Shown: piece by piece, positions 42,646 to 51,387 of the stretch
Position numbering within the stretch: position 1 is the stretch's first letter
Layout: the number at the start of each line of letters is the position of its first letter
NCBI GenBank assembly: GCA_002840905.1
Contig: PHDD01000008.1
Span: forward strand, 80,774-144,773
Origin: Bacteroidetes bacterium HGW-Bacteroidetes-4
Lineage (GTDB): Bacteria > Bacteroidota > Bacteroidia > Bacteroidales > SZUA-534
Direction of reading: 5' to 3'
DNA length: 64,000 nt
The notes under the pieces: model-generated
Database searches by the model: none
What the model saw: only the letters and a program-made list of their open reading frames with translations
What the model was told of the DNA's origin: nothing
Made by a program: the position numbers and the translations under genes

Positions 42646-43248
42646 ATGAAGAATTTATCACTGATACTTAACGTAGTCCTGTTTATTGGATTGGGCTTGC
42701 TTTATTTTTTACATTTTAACAATACGGATAAACCGGCGGCTTCACAGCAAGCAACTACTGATGGAGCTTCACTTGGCGAATTGAAAGTGGCATACGTAAA
42801 TATCGATTCCATTTTAATGGGATACAACCTGGCTACAGAATTGAACAACGCTCTTACTACAAAGCAATCGGGAATGAAATCACGACTTGAAAAAGAAGCC
42901 CGCGATTTTGAAAAAGATGCACAGGTTTTTCAGGATAAAGTACAGCGCGGTATTTTTCTTACCCAGCAGCGTGCCGAAGAGGCACAACAACAATTGTTAA
43001 TGCGTCAGCAGGAATTGCAACAACTGGAGTACGATTACACCAATCAACTGGCCGCCGAGCAACAAAAAATGAACGTTCGTTTGTTCGATAGCATCTCAAA
43101 TTACATTAAAGCTTACAACAGTCCCGAAAAATACCAAGTTATTCTGGGCCATTCTTTAGGTGGGAACATGCTTTATGGTTCAGAGCAACTAAATATAACC
43201 AACGAAGTGCTCAAAGGCTTAAACTCACGTTATTCCGAAAAAAAATAA
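42646..43248 (+). CDS. OmpH/Skp family periplasmic chaperone-like protein
   Basis: A 200-residue exported protein. The N-terminal hydrophobic segment (SLILNVVLFIGLGLLYFLHF) may be a signal anchor. The OmpH core starts LKVAYVNIDSILMGYNLATE and continues with a long coiled coil (EKEARDFEKDAQVFQDKVQR, then a Gln-rich QQQLLMRQQELQQLEYDY stretch), ending with the compact C-terminal part (EKYQVILGHSLGG). Skp-like proteins hold unfolded outer-membrane proteins in the periplasm. It has its own promoter and a terminator at 43272-43302. Confidence 0.9.
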   Translation: MKNLSLILNVVLFIGLGLLYFLHFNNTDKPAASQQATTDGASLGELKVAYVNIDSILMGYNLATELNNALTTKQSGMKSRLEKEARDFEKDAQVFQDKVQRGIFLTQQRAEEAQQQLLMRQQELQQLEYDYTNQLAAEQQKMNVRLFDSISNYIKAYNSPEKYQVILGHSLGGNMLYGSEQLNITNEVLKGLNSRYSEKK

Positions 43249-43271
43249 GTATTAAATCCTTATATTTACAG

Positions 43272-43302
43272 CCGCTCCCCCCAGGGTGAGCGGTTTTTTT
43301 TT
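43272..43302 (+). terminator. Terminator after OmpH-like gene
   Basis: CCGCTC (43272-43277) pairs with GAGCGG (43288-43293), followed by nine or more T residues. The T run ends 3 nt before the start codon of the glycosyltransferase gene. Confidence 0.85.
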
Positions 43303-43305
43303 ACC

Positions 43306-44568
43306 ATGCTCCAAAACTATCAGAAATATTTAAGCAAACACGCCCTTTATCCACCCTTAATCGATAAGGCCGCTGAAAAAGGACTGCTTACCGTGGTAAC
43401 CATTCCTGCTTTTAACGAGCCGGATATAATTCACACGCTGCGTTCGCTGCAACAATGCAGTCCGACACGTTTCCCCGTCGAAGTACTGGTGCTGGTTAAC
43501 CACAGCGAGTTGGCAAACACCGAAATAAAAGCACAGAATACCGCCACCTTGCATGAAATTAACCGCTGGGCTGCTGAAAACAACACGCCCCGCCTGAAAT
43601 TCTTTGCTATGCTGGCTGCCGATTTACCCAAAAAGCATGCAGGAGCCGGTCTGGCGCGTAAGATTGCCATGGATGAGGCCCTTCGTCGCTTTATAGGGGC
43701 TGGCGAATCCGATGGAATCATTGCGTCGTTGGATGCCGACACCCTGGTTTCAGAAAATTACCTGGCTGCCATCGAACACGAGTACCTGAACAACCCAAAA
43801 CTGAAAGCTACTTCGTTTTATTTTGAACATCCGGTAAGCAAGCCCGAAACTCCCGACCAAAAACCCGAAGCCATGATGCTTTATGAGCTTTACCTGCGAT
43901 ATTACCGCTATGCACTCGAAGCTACTGGTTTCCCCGATACCTTCTATACCATTGGTTCCTGCTTTTCGATTCGGGCTTCAGTTTATGCAGCACAGGGAGG
44001 CATGAACAAGCGCCAGGCCGGTGAGGATTTTTACTTTCTGAATAAAATCTACCCGCTGGGTAACTGTCGACATTTGAATCACATTGCGGTTTATCCTTCG
44101 TCGCGTCCTTCGGATCGGGTTCCCTTTGGTACAGGGCCTTCCATCATTAAAATTCTTGAACAGGGTGAATGGCCTACCTACCGCCCCGAATATTTTAGCT
44201 ACCTAAAGGAGTTTTTCAGTAAAATTCCCCGGTGTTTCAAGGCTAAACCGGAACTCTGGCAGGAAGTTTACCATGCACTGCACCCTTCGCATACCGCATT
44301 TATAACCGAAGCCGCTTTTATTGATAAAATGCAGGAACTAAACCGGAACACAGCCTCGGAAACCAGTTTTGTACAACGATTTTTCCGCTGGTTCGATGCG
44401 TTTCAAATTATCAAATACCTGAATTTTAATCACAATCAGGAAAACAAAATTCCGGTTACCGATGCGGCTTACCAGTTTCTCTGTCAGCAACATCCAAGCA
44501 CTGTTTTTACAAAAAACACTTACGAATTGTTGATGTATTTCAGGTCGTTGGAGAAACAAAATCAGTAG
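43306..44568 (+). CDS. Glycosyltransferase family 2-like protein
   Basis: A 420-residue soluble protein with a GT-A fold. GLLTVVTIPAFNEPDIIHTL (residues ~25-45) is the nucleotide-sugar strand, IIASLDADTLVSENYL holds a DAD (DxD-type) metal motif, and GGMNKRQAGEDFYFLNKIYP contains the ED motif typical of inverting GT2 enzymes. Donor and acceptor are unknown. Its ATG lies right behind the OmpH terminator, leaving little room for its own promoter or ribosome-binding site, so expression may come from read-through. No later Met is a better start. Confidence 0.85.
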   Translation: MLQNYQKYLSKHALYPPLIDKAAEKGLLTVVTIPAFNEPDIIHTLRSLQQCSPTRFPVEVLVLVNHSELANTEIKAQNTATLHEINRWAAENNTPRLKFFAMLAADLPKKHAGAGLARKIAMDEALRRFIGAGESDGIIASLDADTLVSENYLAAIEHEYLNNPKLKATSFYFEHPVSKPETPDQKPEAMMLYELYLRYYRYALEATGFPDTFYTIGSCFSIRASVYAAQGGMNKRQAGEDFYFLNKIYPLGNCRHLNHIAVYPSSRPSDRVPFGTGPSIIKILEQGEWPTYRPEYFSYLKEFFSKIPRCFKAKPELWQEVYHALHPSHTAFITEAAFIDKMQELNRNTASETSFVQRFFRWFDAFQIIKYLNFNHNQENKIPVTDAAYQFLCQQHPSTVFTKNTYELLMYFRSLEKQNQ

Positions 44569-44987
44569 TGATCGGTAAAAAAATAATAAAGTTGCTTTCA
44601 CTCTAAATAAAGAACCTAACCAAGAGTGATATAACAATACATCGCTAATTTTTCGCCTCAAGCCGGCTTGGCTCTTCATTTTTGGCTTGACCCAAAAACG
44701 AAGCAAAAAAGTCAAGGCGCCAAAAAATAACATTTACATCTTTACAACCACTAAGTGCGGCCGGGTGATCTTCGAACAAGTTCTCAGCTTCCCGGTCTTA
44801 CTAAGTGATTGTTTCGATTCCAATGTTTATTTTTTGGAAGCCATTTAATTTTTATCTGTCTTTTAGTTTTATTAATACAACTAATATTCCGATAAAATTA
44901 GACCTATAATTCTAACTTACTGTTGTCAAATAAAAAATACTAAATACTATTGAATTTAATCAAGAATAGAAGTTGTTCAGAGGCGCT
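44569..44987. other. Intergenic region holding structured repeat copy B
   Basis: Contains the second copy of the 199-nt repeat (44648-44846). Otherwise AT-rich with no gene seen. Confidence 0.8.
44648..44846. repeat. 199-nt structured repeat, copy B
   Basis: Second copy of 42263-42461. Here CAAGCCGGCTTG is a perfect 12-bp palindrome (one mismatch in copy A), and the outer stem is CCAAAAAATAACAT with ATGTTTATTTTTTGG. Together the copies bracket the OmpH and glycosyltransferase genes. Confidence 0.95.
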
Positions 44988-45296
44988 TTATTCCACTTCG
45001 ATAACCACAAAAACATCCTCGTTGTCCTTTTTCATCAGGTAGGTTTCGCGGGCAAATTTTTCCAAATCGTCTTTATCCGACATCAGCTCGTGCATGCGTT
45101 GCTGGTCGGCTTCAATTTTTGCCTTGTAGTAGGCCTTTTCTTCCTGCAACTGCTTCAGGCGCTTCATGGCCACCATCCGGTCGAGCAGGTTGTTCTGATC
45201 GAACAAACCAATCCATACTCCAAAAAAAAGTGTGGTGAGTACAAACTTATTTCGTAGTACAGGAAAAACGCGGTTCCAGATTTTCTTAGCAGTCAT
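44988..45296 (-). CDS. Septum formation initiator (FtsB/DivIC-like)
   Basis: A 102-residue bitopic membrane protein of the divisome. After a short cytoplasmic head it has one membrane helix (residues ~20-34, FVLTTLFFGVWIGLF), a coiled coil (RMVAMKRLKQLQEEKAYYKA, KIEADQQRMHELMSD) and a short C-terminal region starting DKDDLEKFARETYLMKKDNE with the conserved REtYlMk pattern of the family. It would pair with FtsL/FtsQ in cell division. The protein is complete. Confidence 0.93.
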   Translation of the reverse strand: MTAKKIWNRVFPVLRNKFVLTTLFFGVWIGLFDQNNLLDRMVAMKRLKQLQEEKAYYKAKIEADQQRMHELMSDKDDLEKFARETYLMKKDNEDVFVVIEVE

Positions 45297-45380
45297 TCCA
45301 ACTTCATTTGTGGCAAAGTTAGCAAGCCGTGCGAAAATCGGAAAACAAAAGCCCTAAGATTTTCAGAAAGTTATTCACAG

Positions 45381-45584
45381 CTACCCGCCACTCACCAAAT
45401 GCAGCACCATAACCTTATCGCCATCATTTATAAGTGCGGTGTCGTATTGATCTTTTTTAACCAAGTGGCCGTTAATTTTAATTACAAGCATCCGGAACGT
45501 AAAATTCTTCAATTCCAACAATTCGTTTACGGTAAGCTGGCCGGCTTCCAGCGTTTCTATCCGGTTGTTTAATTCAATAATCAT
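45381..45584 (-). CDS. ThiS/MoaD-like sulfur carrier protein
   Basis: A 67-residue beta-grasp protein ending in the diagnostic Gly-Gly (VLHLVSGG) that is adenylated and thiocarboxylated. VIKINGHLVKKDQYD and INDGDKVMVLHLVSGG match ThiS. The gene overlaps the start of the ThiF-like adenylyltransferase region (11 nt), so the two form a pair. ThiS serves thiamine thiazole synthesis, but no other thi genes are near; a MoaD-like role in tungsten- or molybdenum-pterin synthesis is equally possible next to the AOR gene. I leave the symbol blank for that reason. Confidence 0.85.
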   Translation of the reverse strand: MIIELNNRIETLEAGQLTVNELLELKNFTFRMLVIKINGHLVKKDQYDTALINDGDKVMVLHLVSGG

Positions 45585-46173
45585 CGCAATTCATTTTTCC
45601 TAATAATATTTCCATTACCTGGTTGGCCTGCATGTTGGCCACAATACCCACCCGCGGTCCTAATGGCGGCAGGTTATCGGCTATTTCGCTTTCCTGATCG
45701 CCGCAAACATAAATTTTGTCGAACTGTCGGGTTACCAGCATATTGTTTGCCCCCCAGCCTGCCATGCCGCTTCCTATAATCAGCGGTTTATCGGGAAAAT
45801 TCCCGAGTACGGTTTCAATCAGCATTTGTTTTTGAGCTTTATCGTCGAAAGCTTCGACAATTACATCGCAATGCTTAAACAGGTTTATGATATCGGCTGG
45901 TACCAGTTTTTTATCAACCATTTGCAGATGCAGCCCTTTTACTATCCGGTTCAGGTTTAGTTCCAGGGCGGCTACTTTTTTCATCCCCAACTGATCCAAA
46001 AAATAATACTGGCGATTCAGGTTTCCGGGCTGCACCACATCAAAATCGGCAACCACCAGGTTTTTCAATCCACAACGCACCAGAGCAACGGCACAATTCG
46101 AACCCAGTCCTCCTGCACCAGCTATTCCAACAGTAAAGCCGGCCAATCGCTCTGCAATTTGTTTCGTATTCAT
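45574..46173 (-). CDS. ThiF/MoeB-like adenylyltransferase
   Basis: A 199-residue E1-like enzyme that adenylates the C-terminus of the ThiS-like partner. I use the ATG at 46173 (MNTKQIAERLAGF), preceded by a purine-rich GAAGGGAAG. The nucleotide loop is GIAGAGGLGSNCA, with VADFDVVQPGNLNRQYY and KKVAALELN following in E1 order; VEAFDDKAQKQ and GSGMAGWG lie downstream. It is shorter than E. coli ThiF/MoeB and lacks an obvious CxxC zinc site. It is translated just before the carrier gene and is divergent from the AOR gene. Confidence 0.9.
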   Translation of the reverse strand: MNTKQIAERLAGFTVGIAGAGGLGSNCAVALVRCGLKNLVVADFDVVQPGNLNRQYYFLDQLGMKKVAALELNLNRIVKGLHLQMVDKKLVPADIINLFKHCDVIVEAFDDKAQKQMLIETVLGNFPDKPLIIGSGMAGWGANNMLVTRQFDKIYVCGDQESEIADNLPPLGPRVGIVANMQANQVMEILLGKMNCDDY

Positions 46174-46541
46174 TATCTTCCCTTCTTTATTTAATACAAC
46201 CAACCTGCCTGCAACTAAGCTACCTGTTGCCCGTTGCTTTGCCGGCTTGGCTTCAATTAAAGTTTAGCAAAAGTAATTCAACTTTGGCTGAACCCGGGGT
46301 AATTTACAAACCTTTTTTAAAACATGTTACGTTAATTTCACACCAGTAAAATCAGCACAATAAAATTACTCGGCTAATTATCAGCAATTTCAAACTACTT
46401 GCCGGTTAATATAATCTTGAATGAATCTAAATAATTGATTCTAATCGAATTGCATAATTTTACCAATTGATAATTTTCATAATTTAACCCTTCAGAATTA
46501 TTAATTTTGCTGTCAATAAGTAAAACTTAGGAGGATACACA
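46174..46541. other. Divergent intergenic region, ThiF and AOR
   Basis: About 370 nt between the divergent ThiF-like and AOR genes. It includes GAATC ... GATTC inverted words near 46432-46450 and a -7 box TAATTTTG (46502-46509). No ORF called. Confidence 0.6.
46502..46534 (+). promoter_or_regulatory. AOR promoter -7 box and strong RBS
   Basis: TAATTTTG (46502-46509) matches TAnnTTTG. AGGAGG (46529-46534), 7 nt before the ATG, is a full Shine-Dalgarno, unusual in this organism and a sign of strong translation. No clear -33 TTTG is seen. Confidence 0.6.
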
Positions 46542-48692
46542 ATGCAAATTGACGAAATTAAGAAGGCTCACAAGCTGCTCAAAGAATACAAGTACGAGTG
46601 GAAGCCCATTGACAAAGGTTATAACAACCGCACCCTTTATGTTGACCTGAGCACCAACCGTATTGTAGAAAAACCGGTAACGGAGCTTATGAAAGATAAA
46701 TTCATCGGTGGAAAAGGATTTGGTTTAAAGCTGCTTTGGGAAGCAACCAAACCCAATACCAAATGGAACGACCCTGAAAACGAGATTGTAATCTCTCCCG
46801 GACCGGTTGCCGGAATTACCCAGTATTCAGGAACCGGAAAATCGTTGGTTGTTGCCATTTCGCCAACCGACTTTGTGATGGACAGCAATGTGGGAGGCTT
46901 TTACGGTCCCTTCCTCAAGTTTTGTGGATTCGATGCCATCGAAATTCAGGGTAAAGCTCAGAACGATGTTATAATTGTTATTGACGAAACTACCGAAACC
47001 GTGCGCATCGAAGAGGCTCCACTGGAGGCAGCGGACAGTCACCTGTTGGCCGCTCAGCTTACCGACATGTATGCTGACGACGACAATAGTAAAATCAATG
47101 TTTCGGTGGTATCGGCCGGTCAGGCTGCTGATCATTCCCTTATCGGGATGCTGAACTTTAGTTTTTACGATAAAAAACGTAAAGAAGTACGCTTAAAACA
47201 AGCCGGTCGGGGTGGTATTGGTTCGGTATTCCGCGATAAGCGTGTCAAAGCCCTGGTAACCAAAGTAAAAAATATCAGTGGAAACCGGAATAACGTGGTT
47301 AACCCCGAAGCAATTTTGGAACGGGGCAAACGCTTCAACAAAGAGATGAAAGAACTCGACGATTCGCAATGCAAAATGCGTCAGGTAGGTACTGCTCACC
47401 TGATGGAGATTATGAACGATTACGACTTGTTGCCTACCCATAATTATAAATACGGCGCGCACAAAGATGCATACAAAATTGATTCGGCCGAGTGGACTCG
47501 CCGCTTTACCCAGGGAGTACCCGATGGATGCTGGTTAGGCTGTAACATGAGCTGCGCCAAAGGAATTGACCATTACAAACTACAAACCGGTCCTTACAAA
47601 GGTCAAGAGGTAATTGTTGACGGACCGGAATACGAAAATGCAGCCGGACTGGGTTCCAACTGCGGAATTTTTGACCCCGATTACATTATTGAAGCCAACT
47701 TTTATGCCGACACCTACGGTATTTGTACCATTACCTGGGGAACGCTGATGGCTTTTGTAATGGAATGCTACGAAAATGGCATCCTGAATAAAGAACGTAC
47801 CGGTGGGCTCGAATTAAACTTTGGGAACAAAGACGCAGCCATGGAGGTTATGCATCAACTGGCGCGTGGAGAGGAGTTCGGAAAGTTAGCCGGACTGGGA
47901 ATTGCCCAGATGAAAAAGATTTTTGTGGAACGTGGCTGGGGCGAAAAAGCCTTCCTCGACGATATTGGCATGGTAAACAAAAACCTGGAATACTCGGAGT
48001 ACGTTTCAAAAGAATCGTTGGCCCAGCAGGGAGGTTTTGCCATGACCAACAAAGGCCCGCAACACGACGAAGCCTGGTTAATCTTTATGGATATGGTAAA
48101 CAACCAGATTCCATCGTTCGAAGACAAGGCCGAAGCTTTGCACTATTTCCCCATGTTCCGTACCTGGTTCGGACTGAACGGATTCTGCAAACTTCCATGG
48201 AACGATGTGGAACCTGAAAACAACGCCGAAACCGACGAGCCGGCTAAAGTTCCCGAGCATGTGGACAACTACGTAACCATTTTTAATGCCGTTACCGGTA
48301 AAAATATCGACAAACACGAAATGATTCGTCAGTCGGAGCGGGTATATAATTACCAGCGTATATTCAACATCCGCCGGGGTTATGGAACCCGGGAATTCGA
48401 TAAACAACCTTATCGTGCTGCCGGACCGGTTACCAACGAGGAATACGAATCGCGTCAGGAACGCTACGACAGCCAGTTAAAAGAATTGGTTGGCGTTGAT
48501 CCTGAGGGAAAAACCACCGACGAGAAAAAAGCCATCCTGCGTAAATACCGCGAAGACCGCTACGAACAATTGCTTGATGCCGTTTACAAGCGTCGCGGCT
48601 GGACCAGGAACGGTATTCCCACTCCGGAATACCTGAAAAGCATCGAAATGGATTTACCGGAATTACTTGAGGTAGTTACTCCTTTGCAATAA
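46542..48692 (+). CDS. aor: Aldehyde:ferredoxin oxidoreductase, tungsten-type
   Basis: A 716-residue enzyme that oxidises aldehydes to acids with a tungsten bis-pterin cofactor and passes electrons to ferredoxin. The N-terminal domain starts YVDLSTNRIVEKPV and contains GGKGFGLKLLWE. The [4Fe-4S] ligands are CWLGCNMSC (Cys-x3-Cys-x3-Cys spacing near residue 335), with the fourth Cys in LNGFCKLPW, the DxxGLC-like pterin site. GSNCGIFDPDYIIEANFYAD and RAAGPVTNEEYESRQERYDS are AOR segments. It is about 100 residues longer than the archaeal enzymes because of a C-terminal tail. The wtp-type tungstate transporter and ThiS/ThiF pair support tungsten. Strong RBS. Confidence 0.92.
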   Translation: MQIDEIKKAHKLLKEYKYEWKPIDKGYNNRTLYVDLSTNRIVEKPVTELMKDKFIGGKGFGLKLLWEATKPNTKWNDPENEIVISPGPVAGITQYSGTGKSLVVAISPTDFVMDSNVGGFYGPFLKFCGFDAIEIQGKAQNDVIIVIDETTETVRIEEAPLEAADSHLLAAQLTDMYADDDNSKINVSVVSAGQAADHSLIGMLNFSFYDKKRKEVRLKQAGRGGIGSVFRDKRVKALVTKVKNISGNRNNVVNPEAILERGKRFNKEMKELDDSQCKMRQVGTAHLMEIMNDYDLLPTHNYKYGAHKDAYKIDSAEWTRRFTQGVPDGCWLGCNMSCAKGIDHYKLQTGPYKGQEVIVDGPEYENAAGLGSNCGIFDPDYIIEANFYADTYGICTITWGTLMAFVMECYENGILNKERTGGLELNFGNKDAAMEVMHQLARGEEFGKLAGLGIAQMKKIFVERGWGEKAFLDDIGMVNKNLEYSEYVSKESLAQQGGFAMTNKGPQHDEAWLIFMDMVNNQIPSFEDKAEALHYFPMFRTWFGLNGFCKLPWNDVEPENNAETDEPAKVPEHVDNYVTIFNAVTGKNIDKHEMIRQSERVYNYQRIFNIRRGYGTREFDKQPYRAAGPVTNEEYESRQERYDSQLKELVGVDPEGKTTDEKKAILRKYREDRYEQLLDAVYKRRGWTRNGIPTPEYLKSIEMDLPELLEVVTPLQ

Positions 48693-48710
48693 CAGAGAAG
48701 CCAAAACAAC

Positions 48711-48877
48711 GGGTATGAAACTTCAACGCATTCCGATAATAATCGGAATTGGAAACTTATTCCGCAGCAGACCTGCAAGACCTTAAGGCAGGGTATTATA
48801 CCCTCCGACTTCATCGGGATTGTTCGACTAACAAATTTCAGTTCGCTCACTTCTGAAATCTGAGTCTCACGAATAAA
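48711..48877. repeat. Structured intergenic repeat, short copy
   Basis: Related in order and sequence to 61499-61729. Hairpins TTCCGAT/ATCGGAA, GGGTAT-T-ATACCC and ATTTCAG/CTGAAAT can form; the other copy keeps the first and third with changed bases on both sides. It ends GAGTCTCACGAATAAA. Located just after the AOR gene. Confidence 0.85.
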
Positions 48878-48912
48878 GAAAGCGCTGCCAAATAATTTTG
48901 GTGGCGCTTTTA
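48877..48912. terminator. Bidirectional terminator, AOR and PfkB kinase
   Basis: AAAGCGCTGCCAAA (48879-48892) pairs with TTTGGTGGCGCTTT (48897-48910), with two G-T pairs. A/T runs flank both sides, serving both convergent genes. Confidence 0.85.
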
Positions 48913-48934
48913 CATTTAACCCGGTTTTAAATCG

Positions 48935-49837
48935 CTATACCTTATAATGGATGTGGTAAACCTTTTCTAAAAATTCTTTCGATAATTTCTCATAAACCAG
49001 TTGCTTTGAGGTAAGGCAATAGGCACCACATAAACTTCCGTATTTTATGCATCTCTCAAGGGCATATCCTTTTAAATACGCAAATAAAAAACCCGCGAAG
49101 TAATTGTCACCTGCTCCATTGGCATCTATAAGGGAGAAATCATTTAAGGCGGGTTCATAAAACCAGTCACCCTGCCTGTTCAGCGCCGTAGAACCCCCAT
49201 TGCCATGCGTACACACCACCAGTTCTTTTCCACGAGCCATTAAACCTTTCATGGTCTGTTTATAATCGGGTAAATTATCGGAACTGAGAAAAATAACATC
49301 CGAAGCAACGATAAACGGTTCATGATACGGATTGTTATCGGTGTAATCGTGTAAATCAGTCCAAATGGGTTTATTACAATTTGCCAGTAGCGGAATAATG
49401 TTCTTACAATACGAAATAATATTCAATACCACCACATCGCTTTTTTTAAACTGCTCTGCAACCCTTTGGATATTTATTGGTGGATGCTCTGATGATAGGG
49501 TAACAAAAATTGAAATTCGCCTGCCTTGTTTATCCATTAAATTTACATGGCGCTCTGTTCCCTTAGGATCCCAATCGTAAATAAAATCTACACTTTCTTT
49601 ATCCAGATGCTGAATAATGCGCTGGCCGTATGCATCGTTTCCCAAAACCGAATAGAGCGTATTGGATATCTTAAGCTTTGTCAGGGCTAAAGCTTTTCCT
49701 GCACCGGTTGAGCCTGTGGTTTCGTTAAAGAGGGCCTGATGAATAGATTGCGGCATGGGGTTCGGAAATTCCGGCAGACTAATTATATGATCGAAAGTTG
49801 TTCCCCCTATTATAAATACATGTTGCATGGGTTCCAT
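48935..49837 (-). CDS. PfkB family sugar kinase
   Basis: A 300-residue ribokinase-type kinase. The N-terminus HVFIIGGTTFDHIISLPEF carries the first substrate-binding strand, TTGSTGAGKALALTKL the glycine-rich segment, and DANGAGDNYFAGFLFAYLKG the catalytic GAGD near the C-terminus. Sugar or nucleoside substrate unknown. The start could be the fourth codon (MQHVF). It is convergent with the AOR gene across a shared terminator and has no sugar operon around it. Confidence 0.9.
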   Translation of the reverse strand: MEPMQHVFIIGGTTFDHIISLPEFPNPMPQSIHQALFNETTGSTGAGKALALTKLKISNTLYSVLGNDAYGQRIIQHLDKESVDFIYDWDPKGTERHVNLMDKQGRRISIFVTLSSEHPPINIQRVAEQFKKSDVVVLNIISYCKNIIPLLANCNKPIWTDLHDYTDNNPYHEPFIVASDVIFLSSDNLPDYKQTMKGLMARGKELVVCTHGNGGSTALNRQGDWFYEPALNDFSLIDANGAGDNYFAGFLFAYLKGYALERCIKYGSLCGAYCLTSKQLVYEKLSKEFLEKVYHIHYKV

Positions 49838-50247
49838 CGTTTAAATTCGTTTATCGGTCAAGAAATTGATCAAATCAGGAAACCAACCAAAAGTAAGTAG
49901 AAATTTTGTTTCACCCTTACTCCTGTTACAGAAACTGAACGGGCTTTTTCAACAAACTCATTTTACCGAACTTGAACCGTTACAAGCTTAGGCCATTCAT
50001 TAAACGGAAACCATTTTACAATTATTCATTACCACAAAAAAAGAGGCAAATTAAAAAGGGGGTTGATATTGTATTTTATATCATTTTATAATTATCACCC
50101 CCTGTTTCAATGTACACGTTTGCGTATTTTAATGCTTTTTTTCATCAATTAACCCCTATTTTTTATAGGGTGACTTTATTTTATTATTATTTTTGACCAA
50201 ACAACTATTAATTATAACAACTTTCACCCATTAAATCACAAATTATT
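49838..50247. other. Upstream region of the ammonium operon
   Basis: About 410 nt. Between 50058 and 50170 it has four G-rich half-sites in two inverted pairs and a -7-like box at 50188-50195 (listed separately). The remainder is AT-rich. No gene seen. Confidence 0.6.
50058..50170 (+). promoter_or_regulatory. Two inverted GGGG(T)TGATA-type operator candidates
   Basis: Pair 1: GGGGGTTGATA (50058-50068) and TATCACCCCC (50093-50102). Pair 2: CCCTAT (50154-50159) and ATAGGG (50165-50170), directly upstream of the -7-like box TATTTTTG at 50188-50195. The half-sites share a GGGG-T-GA/TA core and may be bound by a nitrogen regulator; inferred only. Confidence 0.45.
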
Positions 50248-50958
50248 ATGAGAAAGGTAAAAAAAATTACAGCAGGCCTATTACTTACGGCATTTCTTTG
50301 TTCAGTTACTTACGCCCAGGATGAAACCACCACATCTCCCTTTACCCTGGGAGCCGATGTGGTAAACAGTTATGTTTGGCGCGGCACCAATTTTGGCGGT
50401 CCGGCTATTCAACCCGGAATAGCCTACAATCTGGGAGGACTAACCCTTGGGGCATGGGGTTCCTGGGGATTCGATAATTCCGTACGCGAAGCTGACCTTT
50501 ATGTTAGTTATGAATTTGGTTTTGGATTATCGTTAGGACTAACCGATTACCACTATCAGGGTGGAGCAAACTGGTTACGGTTTGGAAGCGATTCAGCCGC
50601 CCATGCTTACGAATTAAATGCAGGATACCAATTGGGGTCACTCTCCTTATCGGCCAACTACATACTGAACCAATCGGATGGCGGCGATGGCAGTGGAGCC
50701 CTTTCGATGGGTGGTGATACTTATTTTGAGCTGAGTTACGCCTTCAAAGCCTTTGATGTATTTATCGGGGCCGGAAACGGATGGCATACTACCATTGACC
50801 AGGACAACGGAGACGATACTTTTGGCGTTTGCCGGGTTGGCATTGGCACGAGTAAAGAAGTAAAAATTACTGAAAACTACAGCCTCCCTTTATTTGGTTC
50901 GGTGGAAGTGAACCCAAACGGCGAAGAGTTTAACCTGGTTGTGGGGGTTAGTTTTTAA
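50248..50958 (+). CDS. TorF-like outer-membrane porin
   Basis: A 236-residue outer-membrane beta-barrel. Signal peptide residues 1-23 (TAFLCSVTYAQD). The mature part begins SPFTLGADVVNSYVWRGTNF, the hallmark of the Gcw_chp/TorF porin family, continues as alternating strands rich in Gly, Tyr and Trp, and ends with Phe (VVGVSF) as expected for BAM recognition. It heads an operon with a PII protein and an ammonium transporter, suggesting it helps ammonium or small amines cross the outer membrane (inference). Confidence 0.88.
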   Translation: MRKVKKITAGLLLTAFLCSVTYAQDETTTSPFTLGADVVNSYVWRGTNFGGPAIQPGIAYNLGGLTLGAWGSWGFDNSVREADLYVSYEFGFGLSLGLTDYHYQGGANWLRFGSDSAAHAYELNAGYQLGSLSLSANYILNQSDGGDGSGALSMGGDTYFELSYAFKAFDVFIGAGNGWHTTIDQDNGDDTFGVCRVGIGTSKEVKITENYSLPLFGSVEVNPNGEEFNLVVGVSF

Positions 50959-51000
50959 TGCAGCATTTCAAAAAAAGAAAACACATTAAATACAATAACT

Positions 51001-51354
51001 ATGAAAAAAGTTGAAGCCATTATTCGAAAAACAAAATTCGAAGAAGTTAAAGAAGCCCTCCACGAAGTAGGTATTGAGTTTATTACCTTCTGGGATGTTC
51101 GTGGGGTAGGAAAAGCCACTCAGGCACGCATCTATCGCGGAATAAAATACGACACCAGCACCATTGAGCGGGTTATGTTAACCTTTATTTGTCGCGAGAA
51201 ATACCTCGATCCGGCCATACAGGCCTTACTCAAATCGGCAAAAACCGGTGCTGTAGGCGATGGAAAAATTTTCATATCCGAAATACTCGACGGCTATCGG
51301 ATTCGTACCGGCGATCAGGGCGATAAGTCGGTGTATCTGGAGGGCGAAGAATAA
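51001..51354 (+). CDS. glnK: PII nitrogen regulatory protein
   Basis: A 117-residue PII signal protein that binds ATP/ADP and 2-oxoglutarate and controls the ammonium channel. The T-loop is VRGVGKATQARIYRGIKY, one residue shorter than the E. coli GlnB loop but with Tyr in IYRG. The C-loop RIRTGDQGD and TGAVGDGKIFIS (B-loop) are conserved. It is encoded immediately upstream of amt, the standard GlnK-AmtB arrangement, and is therefore called glnK. No uridylyltransferase gene is in view, so modification at the T-loop Tyr is uncertain. Confidence 0.93.
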   Translation: MKKVEAIIRKTKFEEVKEALHEVGIEFITFWDVRGVGKATQARIYRGIKYDTSTIERVMLTFICREKYLDPAIQALLKSAKTGAVGDGKIFISEILDGYRIRTGDQGDKSVYLEGEE

Positions 51355-51387
51355 ATTTTATACTCACTTAACAGTAAAACAATAATT

